This document shows, one piece after another, positions 47,670 to 58,660 of a stretch of DNA of 64,000 nt. Both the position numbers and the translations under genes were made by a program. A model generated the notes under the pieces. That model worked only from the letters and a program-made list of their open reading frames with translations, did not search any database and was not told where the DNA came from. The DNA comes from Isoetes taiwanensis. Its lineage: Eukaryota > Streptophyta > Lycopodiopsida > Isoetales > Isoetaceae. Numbering within the stretch: position 1 is the first letter of the stretch; each line of letters starts with the position of its first letter. The stretch is taken from contig JAJEKV010000020.1 in the NCBI GenBank assembly GCA_021234155.1, positions 17,541,018-17,605,017 of the forward strand. Direction: 5' to 3'.

Positions 47670-48243
47670 TGTTGCCCCCAAAGGGCAACATACTAATTGA
47701 TTGGTTTATTTGTTAAAGTTAGGAAGGCTAAGTCAAAGGAAAACTTGGTAGTCAACATTGGTATGAAGGTCAAAGGATATTTATCTTCAAGGTCAACTCC
47801 CATAAGAAATACTTCATTTGAGGTCAAAGCTAGTCAAAGAGGTGCTGGGTAAAAGAAGATTGGAAGATGCTTTTTGAAGATTGGAAGTTAGAGTTTGGAA
47901 GGACCCATGGTACTTGATTCCACCCCTAGGCCATTTTTACCCACTTTTACACTCTATTCCCATCCTTTTGAAATCTCCTAGCCATTTTTCCCTAAACTTA
48001 TTTCCCTTTTGCTTACCCTTGCATACCCTACCATACTTTGCCTAATTCCTTCTTTTTTAATGCATCTTTATTCCTCCATAAGTTATTCTCACCATTGCCC
48101 TCCATATCTTTTACCCCTTTTTTTTCTTTCCACTTCCTATGCCACATTTTTGTAAATTCTCTTAGCCTAATTCTTCTTGCAACCTTTTATACCCCTATGC
48201 TCATCTCCCATTGTGCCATAAGAAGCCATGTTGTATGTCTACC
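47670..48243 (+). repeat. A-family LTR 5' fragment
   Basis: Starts TGTTGCCCCC-AAA-GGGCAACA then ACTAATTG and follows the first ~570 bp of an A-family LTR with clear divergence. Element C begins at 48,244, inside it. Confidence 0.7.
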
Positions 48244-48710
48244 TGTTGCCCCCAAAGGGCAACATGCTAATTGTGGTCTATGCATTCAAACTAGGTCAAT
48301 CTATCTTAAAAGACTAGGTCAAAGTTTGGAAGATTCTTGGTATTCAATATTGATGTGGAGGTCAAAAGATGTTCATCCTTCAGGTCAACAAGTGCTCAAG
48401 GTTCAAATTCACATGAGGTACTTTATTTGAGGTCAAAATGCTTAGTCAAAAGTATGCTCTAGAAGATTCTGGGTTATGAAGTTTGGAAGACATTTTTTTA
48501 AGATTGGAAGTCAAAAAGTTTGGAAGACCCCATGGTGCTTGATTTTATTCCTTAGCCATTCTCACCCAATCATTATCCATATTCTATTTCCATCCATTGA
48601 GATTTTCTAGCCACTTTTCCCACACCCATACCCTCCTTTTGTTTACCCTTGCATACTTTATTGTGCTTTGCCCAAATTTCTCTTTCTCTATTACATTCAC
48701 ATTCCCCCAT
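48244..48710 (+). repeat. 5' LTR of element C, first part
   Basis: Starts TGTTGCCCCC-AAA-GGGCAACA-TGCTAA and follows element A's LTR up to the point equivalent to 10,807, ending with CCCAT, the target duplicated by element D. Confidence 0.9.
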
Positions 48711-51055
48711 TGCTGCCATGCTATGGCAGCATGTAAGAGCCAAGCATGTATGAGCACTAATCCTATCAGTTTGGTTCAATTTGCAAGATATTAGGAGAAT
48801 GCTTCACTAGCATACACTCAAGTTTGAAGAACAAAGGAAGGACAATTGACTCAAGTCACTCAAGAGATACAAAAAGGTCAAATAAGCATGGGAAGTGTAG
48901 AGAAGAAGAGAAAAAAGATCCCTTGAAGAGCATTCCATGGTATGTGATCATTTATGACCTTGGCATCTTTGGCATTTTTTTTATTTCCATCCTCATCCAC
49001 TCCACCATCCCAAATAGCATTGAACCTTGGCTCCTTCCTCATACACCTCCCAAAGTCAAACTTGACCTTGAAAGTTCTTTCTAGTCAAAATACACCTTCA
49101 TAAAACAGCCACTTGCTTCATCATCCACTAGTTCAAGAGAGACTTGACATAGTCACAACTTTGCTTATGAAGTCAACATTCCATGCAACTTGAGCAAAAT
49201 GTAGAGAGGCTTGCAAAATCCCTAAGGGAAATGCTCAAAATTCAAATATGCCTCAAAGATGCCTCAAAGATGCTCCACAAAATTTTTGGCTTCACTAGAT
49301 GTGCCAAGTCCCTCTACACCATACTACACACATCACACCCATCACCATTTTATCCTTTTTCATCTCAAACTCTCATTCAAATCAAAATTCATTCCAAAAT
49401 ATCATTGTTGCCACATCACTTTTGACACCTCATCATTCACACACATCATCTCCACATCATTCTAAAAATTTTGACTAGAGAGAATTTTCAAATTCAAGTG
49501 GGCTGACACGTCATCATTCCCATTGGCCATGTCATACTACCTAGCCATGCCATCTTTTTCAAATGCCACTCCATCCACTCCCCAAATTTTTTCCAAATTC
49601 CAAAGAGTTCTATGGTGAAAAAAGACCCCAGAATATTATAGGGCACAAAAAAAGATTCCCCTAGAAAAAAAGAATTTTGAGAAAAGGCCTTATTCTAGGC
49701 ATGATATACGTTTTCTAGGGAATCGTGCCATAGGGTGTAAAGGGTGCAAAAATTTTCCTATCTACCCCCCCAGCCTAATTTCTCTTCCAAGCCAATTCCC
49801 CCCTGCCGCGTGGAGCATCCGGGCGTGTGGGGCGGTGGAGGTACCGAATCCCACGTGGACACCGTGACGCAATAATCGGAAAGAATGGATTTTTAGCCCT
49901 TATATACCTTGTCTCCCAAATTCGATCAGGGCTGTGGGATATTGAGCTTGAACTACCACAAAACCTAAACTGAAAACGCCAAGATCACATTCAATCTGGC
50001 CAAACAAACCATTAAATTCACTACTACCTAAACTGGCCGAATCATCATGTTTAATGCCATGAATGCTTAGTGCGAGCTAGAAGACGTAAGATTAGAGGGA
50101 AATAATTGAGATCTCAACGGAACGAACATTCTACAAAAGGGGATTTTCTCGCAGTAAGATTTTCGAGGGCTTGAAGGCAAAGAAGAAAGATTTGGCTTGA
50201 AGAAGGACCGCTTGATAATCTTGAGCTTGTTTTACGACCTCCTATGTTTACCTTTGATCTGGATTGTTGACTCAATACTCCGGATTTTATATGTGTACCT
50301 ATTTGATCCTGTGCCCAAGACCCCGAGCTTGGGATATTACATTGTATCTTCTGAGTGACTGATTAAATTGAAAATCCGACCTTTGTAGCAATTTGCTTGA
50401 GTTGCATTGTGATCTTTTTCCAAAAAGAGAAAATTGTTATTGGTTGAGTGTCTAGTGCCTGCACAAATTGTTAGTTGGCGTCTTTGTCTCCCCAAGTTGC
50501 AAATCTGTAGAGCCAGGCAATGCTAAATACACGCACAGTTCACCTATAGTAAACATTCTCTCTCGAGTTTATTCTCTTCTCATAGTCTTAGGCAAAAAAT
50601 TATCAAAAGAAAAAATTAGGTCCCTTCTGGTGAAAGGAAAAAGTTGGCCCTTGGTGTGCAGACAAATCTGAGAAAGATAGAGCTGGTAGCCCCAGAAAAT
50701 TCATCACCAATGTCGAGTTTCAAATTTCAGCTCTCGGTTAGGGATATTGACCAAAAATTGACTGGGTCAGTGATCTGATTTCGTCCTACCTAGCCTATCC
50801 TGACCTTGTTGAGTTTTTGCAGTTAGATTGTATCAAGCTTTGAGCATCTAGTAGAAAGATATCCAGGCCCATAGCTTCATAGATCACATCCTGCAACTTA
50901 ATTTGTGAGGCAGACTTTTTTATCTTCAGGGAAACTCACTCTTAGTGAACTCTTGTGCATTTTTCTGGAATCTTTGCACTCAGAGTGGTTGCCTTAAGCA
51001 ACCTGGAGGTTCTAAACCACTGAGGTTGAGGGTTTTGCCAGGAACACCTTCAACA
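48711..51055 (+). repeat. 5' LTR of element D
   Basis: Starts TGCTGCCAT-GCT-ATGGCAGCA and ends CACCTTCAACA. It differs from the 3' LTR mainly at CAG/CTG sites and by a 12-bp duplication (atgcctcaaag) near 49,260. A cttatatacct TATA-like box lies near 49,899. Confidence 0.9.
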
Positions 51056-51058
51056 TTT

Positions 51059-51076
51059 TGGAGGTTCTACCGAGAT
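51059..51076 (+). promoter_or_regulatory. First primer-binding site, element D
   Basis: TGGAGGTTCTACCGAGAT, a perfect complement of ATCTCGGTAGAACCTCCA, three bases after the LTR. Confidence 0.85.
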
Positions 51077-52715
51077 CCTAATTTTCCCCGGGATCAAGTT
51101 TTGGTGCTGCTGTAATTGTCTCCATCATTCATTCTTGCCATATCTTAAATTTTCTTGCTCTCTTTTCCTGCCATCTTTTTCATATCCAGCTTCGTTCTTT
51201 GCTGCACCATTCCTAGTGCTTGCTGTAAAAAATGACAGTATGCCAAAAGAGACAAGCTTGAAGGTCTTTTTCTACACAAGTTGCTGGTTCTAAAAGTGTT
51301 GGTTTTGTCACAGTACCAGGGCATCTCGAGAGAGAAAGAATGACAAATCAAGAAGGATTGATGCTGCTTATGATTATTTCGGGAGAGCCAGCAAAACGCC
51401 AGCCCTCCAATGCTATGAAATCATGCCTTGTGCCCTGCTCTTGCCCTGTGCTGTGCTGCATACTTTGCCTTGTTTCTCTGTTGCTTCTTCATGCAAGGAA
51501 AGCCATAGCCAAGCATGCAAAGGCCAAGAAGAAAAAGATCCTCTGCTCTTGCTTCAAGTTCTCCAAGCTCCAACAGAAAAACCATTTCCTCTTACTCGTT
51601 GCCTCTGCTCTCTACTCCATGCTCTGTGGGAGACAAAAGGATGAGCTAACAAAGACATTCGAAGTTTGCCCTAAGCTTGCTGCCGAACCTGCAAGAGAAT
51701 GAGGAGAGAAGAGGAGGTAAGATCAAGAAGCCACAACCGCCCTGCCTATTGCCGAATCCATCTGTCGCCAGAAGCCCTGTCTCTGCCATCGCCATCTGCA
51801 AGTAAGAAATGGGAAGGGAAGGAGAGAAGAGGAAGAAGGAAGTCTGCCATAGCTGCCTCTGTTATCGCCATAACTCTGCTCCAACCACCTGTAAAGCAAG
51901 CCAAGAAAGATATTGGATCAAGAAAGAAGAGGAAGAGAAAGAATCAGATCAAGAGAGTAGCTGTTGCTCGTTGCCGCCACCGGAAGCAGGAAGAAGAAAA
52001 GCAACAAATTTTTTGCCCCTCCTTTACTTTTTGCCACGTCCTCCTTTTCCTATCATATTTTATTTTTGCCACCACTTTATTTTTCCACGTTTATCTTCCT
52101 TAGCCACACTATTTTTGAACCACTTTTTGTCTCTTGCCCTTTAGTAACACCATGCTTTCATTATTTTCCCCACTTATCACGTTGCCTTTTACCACATTAT
52201 TTTTTATTTACCTTTTGTTATGCCTTGCCATACCTTGCACACATTATTGCCTTTATTGCACCTTCACATATCTTATCTTGCCACTTCCTTATTGTGAAAA
52301 AAATTATTATCATTCACCTTGTTACACATCTTGTTGGACACTTTGGCTAGCAACTTACATCTTTTTGTTTGTGCGACTCTATCTTACCATCCCCAATATC
52401 TTTATGACATAGCCCCTTTGCATTTTTAAGCCCTAACCCAAGGCCAAATACTATCATCATTTTTTCAAAATCTCCTATGGCACAAGTTACATTTTGGTGT
52501 TGGAGTACACCTAAAAAACTCCAAAATATTATCTTTTTTAATAGGTTTGGAGGGTCCGTTAAAACCCCCATTTTCTTAATAGGTTTGGTGGGACCCGTAA
52601 AACCCCTAGTTAGCTCTTCTTTGTGCCAAAGAAGACTAACTTATTGTACTTAAATATGAAAAGTGTTGAAGTCGGTGGCCGAGGGGACCGGCCACATCTT
52701 TTTGTTTGTGCGAGA
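51077..52715 (+). other. F-like non-autonomous interior of element D
   Basis: Opens with GGATCAAGTTTTGGTGCTG as in element F and closes with F-like features: two ggtttggaggg-ccgttaaaaccccc units (52,541-52,615), the inverted repeat GTTAG...CTAAC at 52,609-52,640, and the hairpin at 52,677-52,693. Two open frames, 51,340-51,702 (120 codons) and 51,699-52,103 (134 codons), overlap at ATGA. The first is Cys/Leu-rich, the second Arg/Lys-rich with a hydrophobic end. Neither resembles a known protein and I do not claim they are expressed. Confidence 0.6.
52677..52693 (+). promoter_or_regulatory. Hairpin before the internal LTR of element D
   Basis: GGCCGAGGGGACCGGCC, identical to that of element F and likewise followed by a T-rich spacer ending GCGAGA before TGTTG. 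Confidence 0.65.
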
Positions 52716-53330
52716 TGTTGACCCGATTTTTGGCAAAATCGGGGTCAACAAGGAAGAACACTATCAAGGTCTAAAGGGGTGGTGAAGATCAAGGGTCCAG
52801 ATTCATTTGTGCTTGTTGTTAGAATCCAAGGGCCCATATTAAGTTGTGTTAGTTGTTAAACAAAAAGACAAATTTGGTTATGGAGAAGAAGAAGACAAAA
52901 AACAAAGGATTGATGAGGTGTAAAAAAGGAGTGCCAAGATCATGCCAAGTGGATGGCCAAGATTTATCAAAAAAATTATAAATATCTTGAGGGGACTTGT
53001 TCTCCTCCTCTTGGGCTCTAGAATCTCACATGGAGCAAGGGTAGTGGCAGCCCTGGGAAGATGGTGTCAGAGACCTCTTCCCCCATGCAAGATGTCTTGA
53101 AGCATTGTTTTGTATTACCTTCTTGAATAAAGTGGTGCACCCTCTTTTTATCTTCCACATATATTCCATTTTTCCATATTTCTACATTTTCTCCCACACT
53201 TCCTTTATCAAATTTTCATTACCAAATTTTCGTCCTTTTTTTCCTTCAAAAAATGCCTTGCAGCAGCACTATTTGATCCCACGTTTGCCTTTGAAGGTCG
53301 ATGATGAGGATGTGGGGAAATCCGTCATCA
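52716..53330 (+). repeat. Internal F-like LTR of element D
   Basis: Starts with a strong hairpin, TGTTGACCCGATTTT paired with AAAATCGGGGTCAACA (52,716-52,750), and ends GTCATCA after the inverted repeat GATGATGAGGAT/ATCCGTCATCATC (53,300-53,332). The end resembles F's LTR end (GGTCGA.TGATG.GG.TGTGGG.AAA.CCG.CATCA). It has a primer-binding site immediately after and a polypurine-type hairpin immediately before, so it is an LTR in every contextual respect though it lies inside another element. Confidence 0.7.
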
Positions 53331-53333
53331 TCA

Positions 53334-53351
53334 TGGAGGTTCTACCGAGAT
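53334..53351 (+). promoter_or_regulatory. Second primer-binding site, element D
   Basis: TGGAGGTTCTACCGAGAT again, three bases after the internal LTR and 23 bases before the gag ATG, the same spacing as in elements A and C. Confidence 0.85.
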
Positions 53352-53374
53352 ACATCTTCCTGGAATCTGGACTC

Positions 53375-54085
53375 ATGGCACCAAGAAGAGTTAATGAGTC
53401 ATCTGAGCCTGCTGAGACACAGGATAATCATGAAGCTACACCTACTGTCACCATACAAGCGACTGCAGGCATGCCTTATCAATACTTTGAGTTAAATGTG
53501 CCTACTCCAGTCCCTGTTTTTGATCCGAGCATGAATGCCAACAATTTCCTCAAAACTTTTGAAGAATACTATCAAGAATATGGTCACAAAAAAGGCTGTA
53601 AGTTTTCTGAGTTTAAGAAGTGTTTTAAGAATGATGAGGTAAGGGCTTGGTTAGAATATGTTATAGGTTTAGGCACCAATTCTTGGGAAGAACTGGTAAA
53701 AAAGTTTCTAGCAAGGTTTGGAAGAGTCTTGGATCCCCAAGATTTAATATTTGAGTTGCAAACTTTTCGCATCAAGCATGGTGAAAGTGTACAGCAGTAT
53801 GTTGAAAGATTCAACCACTATCTGGTCAAATGCCAAATCAATCATGTTCCTAACCATACATTGCATCTAGTGGCTTCTTTTATCAGGGGATTGAGCAGCA
53901 GAACAAGAATACACAGAAAGCTTTTGAAGATTCAAAAACAGGAGGGGTTTGATACAATACACAAGGCTTTCACCAAAGCCACTGAAATTGCTGATATGAT
54001 ATCATACTTACCAGATGACATACACTCACCAAGTGATCCTTTTTTTCCAGATTATGAGCAGGAGTGTATGGGATCAGCACCCTGA
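53375..54085 (+). CDS. gag (capsid part) of element D
   Basis: I place the start at ATG 53,375, which matches the start of A, B and C (MAP...) just after the primer-binding site; the upstream in-frame ATG at 53,105 lies in the LTR. The 236 codons contain the retrotransposon capsid domain: EEYYQEYGHKKGCKFSEF, RAWLEYVIGLGTNSWEEL, FRIKHGESVQQYVERF and FIRGLSSRTRIHRKLLK. It assembles the cytoplasmic particle around element RNA. A TGA at 54,083-54,085 ends it before the zinc knuckles. The frame then continues open with TVYAIQKEKKK, which B and C encode without a stop, so TGA is either a point mutation or a read-through signal. The following pol frame is the same frame. Confidence 0.85.
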   Translation: MAPRRVNESSEPAETQDNHEATPTVTIQATAGMPYQYFELNVPTPVPVFDPSMNANNFLKTFEEYYQEYGHKKGCKFSEFKKCFKNDEVRAWLEYVIGLGTNSWEELVKKFLARFGRVLDPQDLIFELQTFRIKHGESVQQYVERFNHYLVKCQINHVPNHTLHLVASFIRGLSSRTRIHRKLLKIQKQEGFDTIHKAFTKATEIADMISYLPDDIHSPSDPFFPDYEQECMGSAP

Positions 54086-57000
54086 ACTGTCTATGCTATC
54101 CAAAAGGAAAAGAAAAAGGTCAAGGTGGAAGATGATGAGGCTCCTGCAGCAGATGTAAGAGCAGAGATCACCAAGGTATCTGAGGCACTGGTTGAGGTAA
54201 CTAAACAACTGCAAGAGTTGAAGAGCTCAAAATATGAAAAGAAAACTTACCCCCCATGTGTGCATTGCTTTAGAGATACTCACTCTTCTGATTATTGCTG
54301 GTATAGGCCATGCACTAAGTGTGGAAAAAGAGGTCACTTTGGTAAAGAATGCCCTGTGTGTGAATTTTGTAAGGCTGTAGGACATTATGAGGATAGGTGC
54401 AGTGTCAAAGAATATTTTGCCAGACAAGAAAAATCTAAAATTGGTGAGCCAAGTGCATCTATAAGGTTTGTGCAGGAAATTGAAGAGCAAGAGGAGATTA
54501 TGGCTGTCCACACCAGAAGGATGAACAATGCCAAAGAGAAAGAACTGGCACTTGAGGAAGCTGAGATTTTGAAACATAAAGATGCTGAGCAAGCAGTGGC
54601 TGTGCCTCTTCCTCCTGCTCAAAAATTCGTCAAGAAGGAAAAAGAGTGTGAGGATTTTGAATATTTATTGAAGAATTCTAAAATCTGTGTAGATTTGCTG
54701 ACCCTACTCAAGATAGCCCCTTCTTACAGAAAAAAGGTGCTCGATCTTACTAAGGAAGATGAGTTTGCCCTGACAAACCACATTGATGAGCACATGCTCA
54801 CTCAGGATGATAATGATCCTGGAGCTTTCACTTGTGTTGCTAAAATGGAAGGAAAAGTATTGACCAAAGTTCTGCTAGATGGAGGATCACCCTTGAACGT
54901 GATGCCACACCATGTCATGAGACTATGTGGACTAGAAATAGATAAGAAGGCTCCAATGATCTTGAAATCTTTCTCTAACTCTAAAATCAATCCAGTGGGA
55001 ATAGTTAGCAATGTGCCTATTGATGTTGAAGGAATAATGGTTGCAGCTAACTTTGTTGTGGTTGCTTTTGAGGGAATAGGGGACAAATCAGATATATATG
55101 ACTTGCTTTTGGGCAGAAGGTGGCTTTCTACAGTAGATGCTAGACCTGTGTGGTCAAGAGGAGAATGTACCATCTCAAATGGCAAGAAAAAGGTAACATT
55201 GTATAATAAGTTAGGAGAGTTTGAAAGCATGAATTCCATTGAAGAAGAAATGTTAATATCACATCCATGTGGAGAATTTAAACTGGATACACCAGAGTTG
55301 GAGTCTAGCATAGAAATCTCAAAGGAGTTGGCTTCAACCAGGTTGAGCAATTTTGCTTATTTATGGTTTGATGGTGGTATTTCCAAAAGGCTTAATGTGG
55401 CATCTTCTGCTGCTATTCTCAAGGATGCTTCCAACAGGTTGCTGGCTAAAGTAGGAAGAATTTATCCTAATGTCACTTCTAATATGGCAGAATATAAGGC
55501 ATTGATTGCAGGTCTTCAAGAGGCAAAAAATCTAAACATCAGGAATGTAATCATCTTTGGAGACTCTCAGCTTGTCTGCAGGCAAATATCAGGAGAATAT
55601 CAGGCCAAGAATGAAGACATGTTGCAGCTCAAAAATCAAGCCATGCTGGAACTGAAGAATTTTGATACCTGGGAACTCTGCCATGTTCCAAGGGAGCAAA
55701 ATGGTGAAGCAGACTCGTTGTGCAGAAGTGTGCTACTTGAACATTTGGCTGAGGGAGCAATTCAAGAGGAGGAACTTGAGAGGAGAGATCTGCAACAGCT
55801 ATACCCCATCCTGGTAATAAATGCAAGTGAAGACAAACAGGTAAGGGAAGTCAAGGTCAATAAGAAAGGTCTAGATAGGGTGTTATATGTTGGAGATTTG
55901 TTCAGAGAAGAGGATAATGCCTTGGTTACTAAATTTTTTGATGATTGGAAGGATATCTTTGCTTGGGATTATGATGAGCTGGTGGGAATTGACAAAAGCG
56001 TTTGTGAATTTGAAATTAAGATAAAGGGAGGTATGAAACCTGTTATACAAAAGCTAAGAAGAATAAATGCTTCTCTATTAGGTCTAATCAAGGAAGAATT
56101 ATACAAAATGAAAGATGCAGGTGTGATCACTGAAATTGTGAATCCTGAGTGGCTATCTTGCATTGTTCCTGTTGAAAAGAAAAACAAGGCCATTAGGATC
56201 TGCATAGACTATAGAGATTTAAACAAAGCTACTGTCAAGGATTGTTACCCTTTGCCATTTCTGGAAGAGGTGTTGCATGCTGTAGCAGGGAAAGAGATTT
56301 ACTCATTCTTAGATGGCTTTTCAGGTTTTAATCAGATAAGCATCAAAGAAGGTGATCAGCCAAAAACTTCATTCATCACACCTTGGGGAACATTTGCCAT
56401 GAAAAGAATGCCATTTGGATTGATGAATGCTTCTGCAACATTCCAAAGAGCCATGGATGCAATTTTTAAAGAAATGCCAGCTAACATTTTTCGTGTGTTC
56501 TTGGATGATCTTTGCTTGGGAACTTCTCTGGAAAGACATTTTGATATGCTAACCATGTTGTTTGACTTGTGTAGAAAGGGAGGAGTGAGTTTGAACCCCA
56601 AGAAGTGTGTTTTTTTATCATCAAAAGGAGAATTGCTTGGGCATGTAGTATCCACAGCAGGAATTCAAATATCTGACAGTAAGATTGAAGCCCTGAGGAA
56701 ACTGACACCTCCAAAAACCCTCAAACAGGTTAAAAGCTTCATAGGGATGACCAGCTTCTTGAGAATGTATGTCCCTCATTTTTCCCACACCATAAGCCCA
56801 ATCTCCAGCCTCACAAAGGTTGGGAAGTTCTCCAAAAGTGAAAGCAAACACATCCTAGTAGATTGGGATGAGCAATGCCAAAATTCTTTTGACAAAATCA
56901 TTGATGCCATTTGCAAATCTATCCTGCTAAAACCTCCTGATCTAGAGAAGCCCTTCAAAGCTTACATCAGTGTGACAAAAAAAGCAATTGGTCTGGCACT

Positions 57001-58660
57001 GCTACAAGGGGATCATGTAATTACTTTTGCAAGCAAGATGTGGTCTGATACTGAAATTAGATATCCCAGGTTGGAGAAGAGTGCAGCAGCCCTGATGTTT
57101 TTAATAGAGAGACAAGGACATTTGCTGCAAAACAATCAGGTGCAAGTGTTCATGAGGCAAAATCCTTTTTCACTCCTATTTGCAAAAAAGCAGCCAAAGG
57201 CTAAACTGTGCAGGTGGGCTTGTAAGATCCAAGCTTATGAAATTACTGTAAAGGTGGTAAAGTTGATCGAGAATCCCAGCTCCTATCTTCCACTTGTGTT
57301 GTTTGAGCATGAAGATCAAGATGGTTTATGTGTTGATGACAATCTAACAAACTTGATCTCTGTTGATGCAGAAAACATTGATTGGCAATTTGACATCAGA
57401 AACTATTTGGAAAGCAATGAGTTACCTAAGAACTTGAGTAGCAGTCAAGAAAGAAGATTTAGGGACAAGTGCAAGAAGTTCAGGCTAATTGAAGGGATCC
57501 TATGCAAAGTTGACAAGGAGGGAGTCTTGCTGAGATGTGTGGATAAAGAAGAGGCTAGAATGATAATCGAGGCGTGTCATGAGGGAGTTTGTGGAGGACA
57601 CTTTGCAGCAGACACAACTGCAAAAAAGATTTTAAGGTCAGGATACTTTTGGCCTACTCTCTTTAAAGATTGTTATGAAGCTATAAAATGCTGCCATAAA
57701 TGTCAGATTTTTGGCAAAAGAACCTTACAACCAGCTGCCCTGACTGCCATAATTTCCCCTGGACCTTTCCAAATGTGGGGGCTTGATTTTATAGGCCCCA
57801 TAGACCCACCTTCCACAGCTCAACACCAGTTTATATTAGTTGCCACTGATTACTTTACCAAATGGGCAGAGGCAATTCCTTTGAGAGAAGCCAATGCCCA
57901 AGCCACTGCAAGGTTTCTACATGAAAATATCTGTGCCAGATTTGGTATCCCTTTCAAAATTGTTTCTGATAGAGGCAGCCAATTCATCAACAATGCAATT
58001 GCATTACTTCTAGCCACCTTGAAAGTTAAACACACCAAGAGTTCATCCTATTACCCTCAGGGAAATGGTCAGGCAGAGTCAACCAATAAGACTCTCAAAT
58101 CAATCCTGAAAAAGACCATCAGTGTTTCAAAAAAGGATTGGCATTTAAAACTTCATGATGCACTTTGGGCATACAGAACTACCATCAAAGTGGCTACAAA
58201 GCACACCCCTTTCAGCTTGGTGTATGGGATAGAATCAGTATTGCCTATAGAGTTAGAGCTTCCATCACTCAGACTGGCCTATCAGATAAATTTGGAAATG
58301 GATGATGCTCTAAAAGACAGATTTGTGAGATTGATGCAGCTTGAGGAGCATAGATATGAGGCTGAGAATGCAATTATGAGGAAAAAGGCCAAGGATATTG
58401 CAGCCTTCAAAGCAGCACATAAATTACAGGGAGTCTTGAAAGAAGGAGAGTTAGTGTTAAAGTGGAACAAAGCAAGGGAAGATATGGCAACAAAGTTCGA
58501 AAATCTTTGGGAAGGACCATTTGAAGTAATAGGAACAGCTGGCAAGGATTCATATTGGCTGAAGGATGTTGCTGATGGCAGAGAATTGATGAACCCTATC
58601 AACATTGTGCACCTAAAAAGGTATTGGCAACAACATGTTGCCCTTACTTTGTTCTACTAA
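54086..58660 (+). CDS. gag C-terminus and pol polyprotein of element D, intact
   Basis: About 1,524 codons, open from the TGA to TAA; the first visible ATG is not the start, and translation probably depends on the upstream gag frame. Numbering from 54,125, domains are: three CCHC knuckles (about 45-93), aspartic protease (DGGS at ~252), an RNase H with D-E-D-D residues in WFDGG, MAEYKAL, GDSQLVC and EADSL (~415-531), reverse transcriptase (~643-880, active site FLDDL ~793), a second RNase H-like domain lacking acidic residues (~940-1,040), integrase with zinc finger (~1,150-1,200) and D-D-E (GLDFIG ~1,219, SDRGSQF ~1,282, NGQAE ~1,318), and a WEGPF tail. No chromodomain or env. It is the reference copy for judging A and B. 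Confidence 0.92.
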   Translation, partial: TVYAIQKEKKKVKVEDDEAPAADVRAEITKVSEALVEVTKQLQELKSSKYEKKTYPPCVHCFRDTHSSDYCWYRPCTKCGKRGHFGKECPVCEFCKAVGHYEDRCSVKEYFARQEKSKIGEPSASIRFVQEIEEQEEIMAVHTRRMNNAKEKELALEEAEILKHKDAEQAVAVPLPPAQKFVKKEKECEDFEYLLKNSKICVDLLTLLKIAPSYRKKVLDLTKEDEFALTNHIDEHMLTQDDNDPGAFTCVAKMEGKVLTKVLLDGGSPLNVMPHHVMRLCGLEIDKKAPMILKSFSNSKINPVGIVSNVPIDVEGIMVAANFVVVAFEGIGDKSDIYDLLLGRRWLSTVDARPVWSRGECTISNGKKKVTLYNKLGEFESMNSIEEEMLISHPCGEFKLDTPELESSIEISKELASTRLSNFAYLWFDGGISKRLNVASSAAILKDASNRLLAKVGRIYPNVTSNMAEYKALIAGLQEAKNLNIRNVIIFGDSQLVCRQISGEYQAKNEDMLQLKNQAMLELKNFDTWELCHVPREQNGEADSLCRSVLLEHLAEGAIQEEELERRDLQQLYPILVINASEDKQVREVKVNKKGLDRVLYVGDLFREEDNALVTKFFDDWKDIFAWDYDELVGIDKSVCEFEIKIKGGMKPVIQKLRRINASLLGLIKEELYKMKDAGVITEIVNPEWLSCIVPVEKKNKAIRICIDYRDLNKATVKDCYPLPFLEEVLHAVAGKEIYSFLDGFSGFNQISIKEGDQPKTSFITPWGTFAMKRMPFGLMNASATFQRAMDAIFKEMPANIFRVFLDDLCLGTSLERHFDMLTMLFDLCRKGGVSLNPKKCVFLSSKGELLGHVVSTAGIQISDSKIEALRKLTPPKTLKQVKSFIGMTSFLRMYVPHFSHTISPISSLTKVGKFSKSESKHILVDWDEQCQNSFDKIIDAICKSILLKPPDLEKPFKAYISVTKKAIGLALLQGDHVITFASKMWSDTEIRYPRLEKSAAALMFLIERQGHLLQNNQVQVFMRQNPFSLLFAKKQPKAKLCRWACKIQAYEITVKVVKLIENPSSYLPLVLFEHEDQDGLCVDDNLTNLISVDAENIDWQFDIRNYLESNELPKNLSSSQERRFRDKCKKFRLIEGILCKVDKEGVLLRCVDKEEARMIIEACHEGVCGGHFAADTTAKKILRSGYFWPTLFKDCYEAIKCCHKCQIFGKRTLQPAALTAIISPGPFQMWGLDFIGPIDPPSTAQHQFILVATDYFTKWAEAIPLREANAQATARFLHENICARFGIPFKIVSDRGSQFINNAIALLLATLKVKHTKSSSYYPQGNGQAESTNKTLKSILKKTISVSKKDWHLKLHDALWAYRTTIKVATKHTPFSLVYGIESVLPIELELPSLRLAYQINLEMDDALKDRFVRLMQLEEHRYEAENAIMRKKAKDIAAFKAAHKLQGVLKEGELVLKWNKAREDMATKFENLWEGPFEVIGTAGKDSYWLKDVADGRELMNPINIVHLKRYWQQHVALTLFY

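Noticed and set aside
53105-53374. Upstream ATG extending the gag frame of element D by 90 codons
   Set aside because: That part is LTR and primer-binding site; the ATG at 53,375 matches the gag start of A, B and C.
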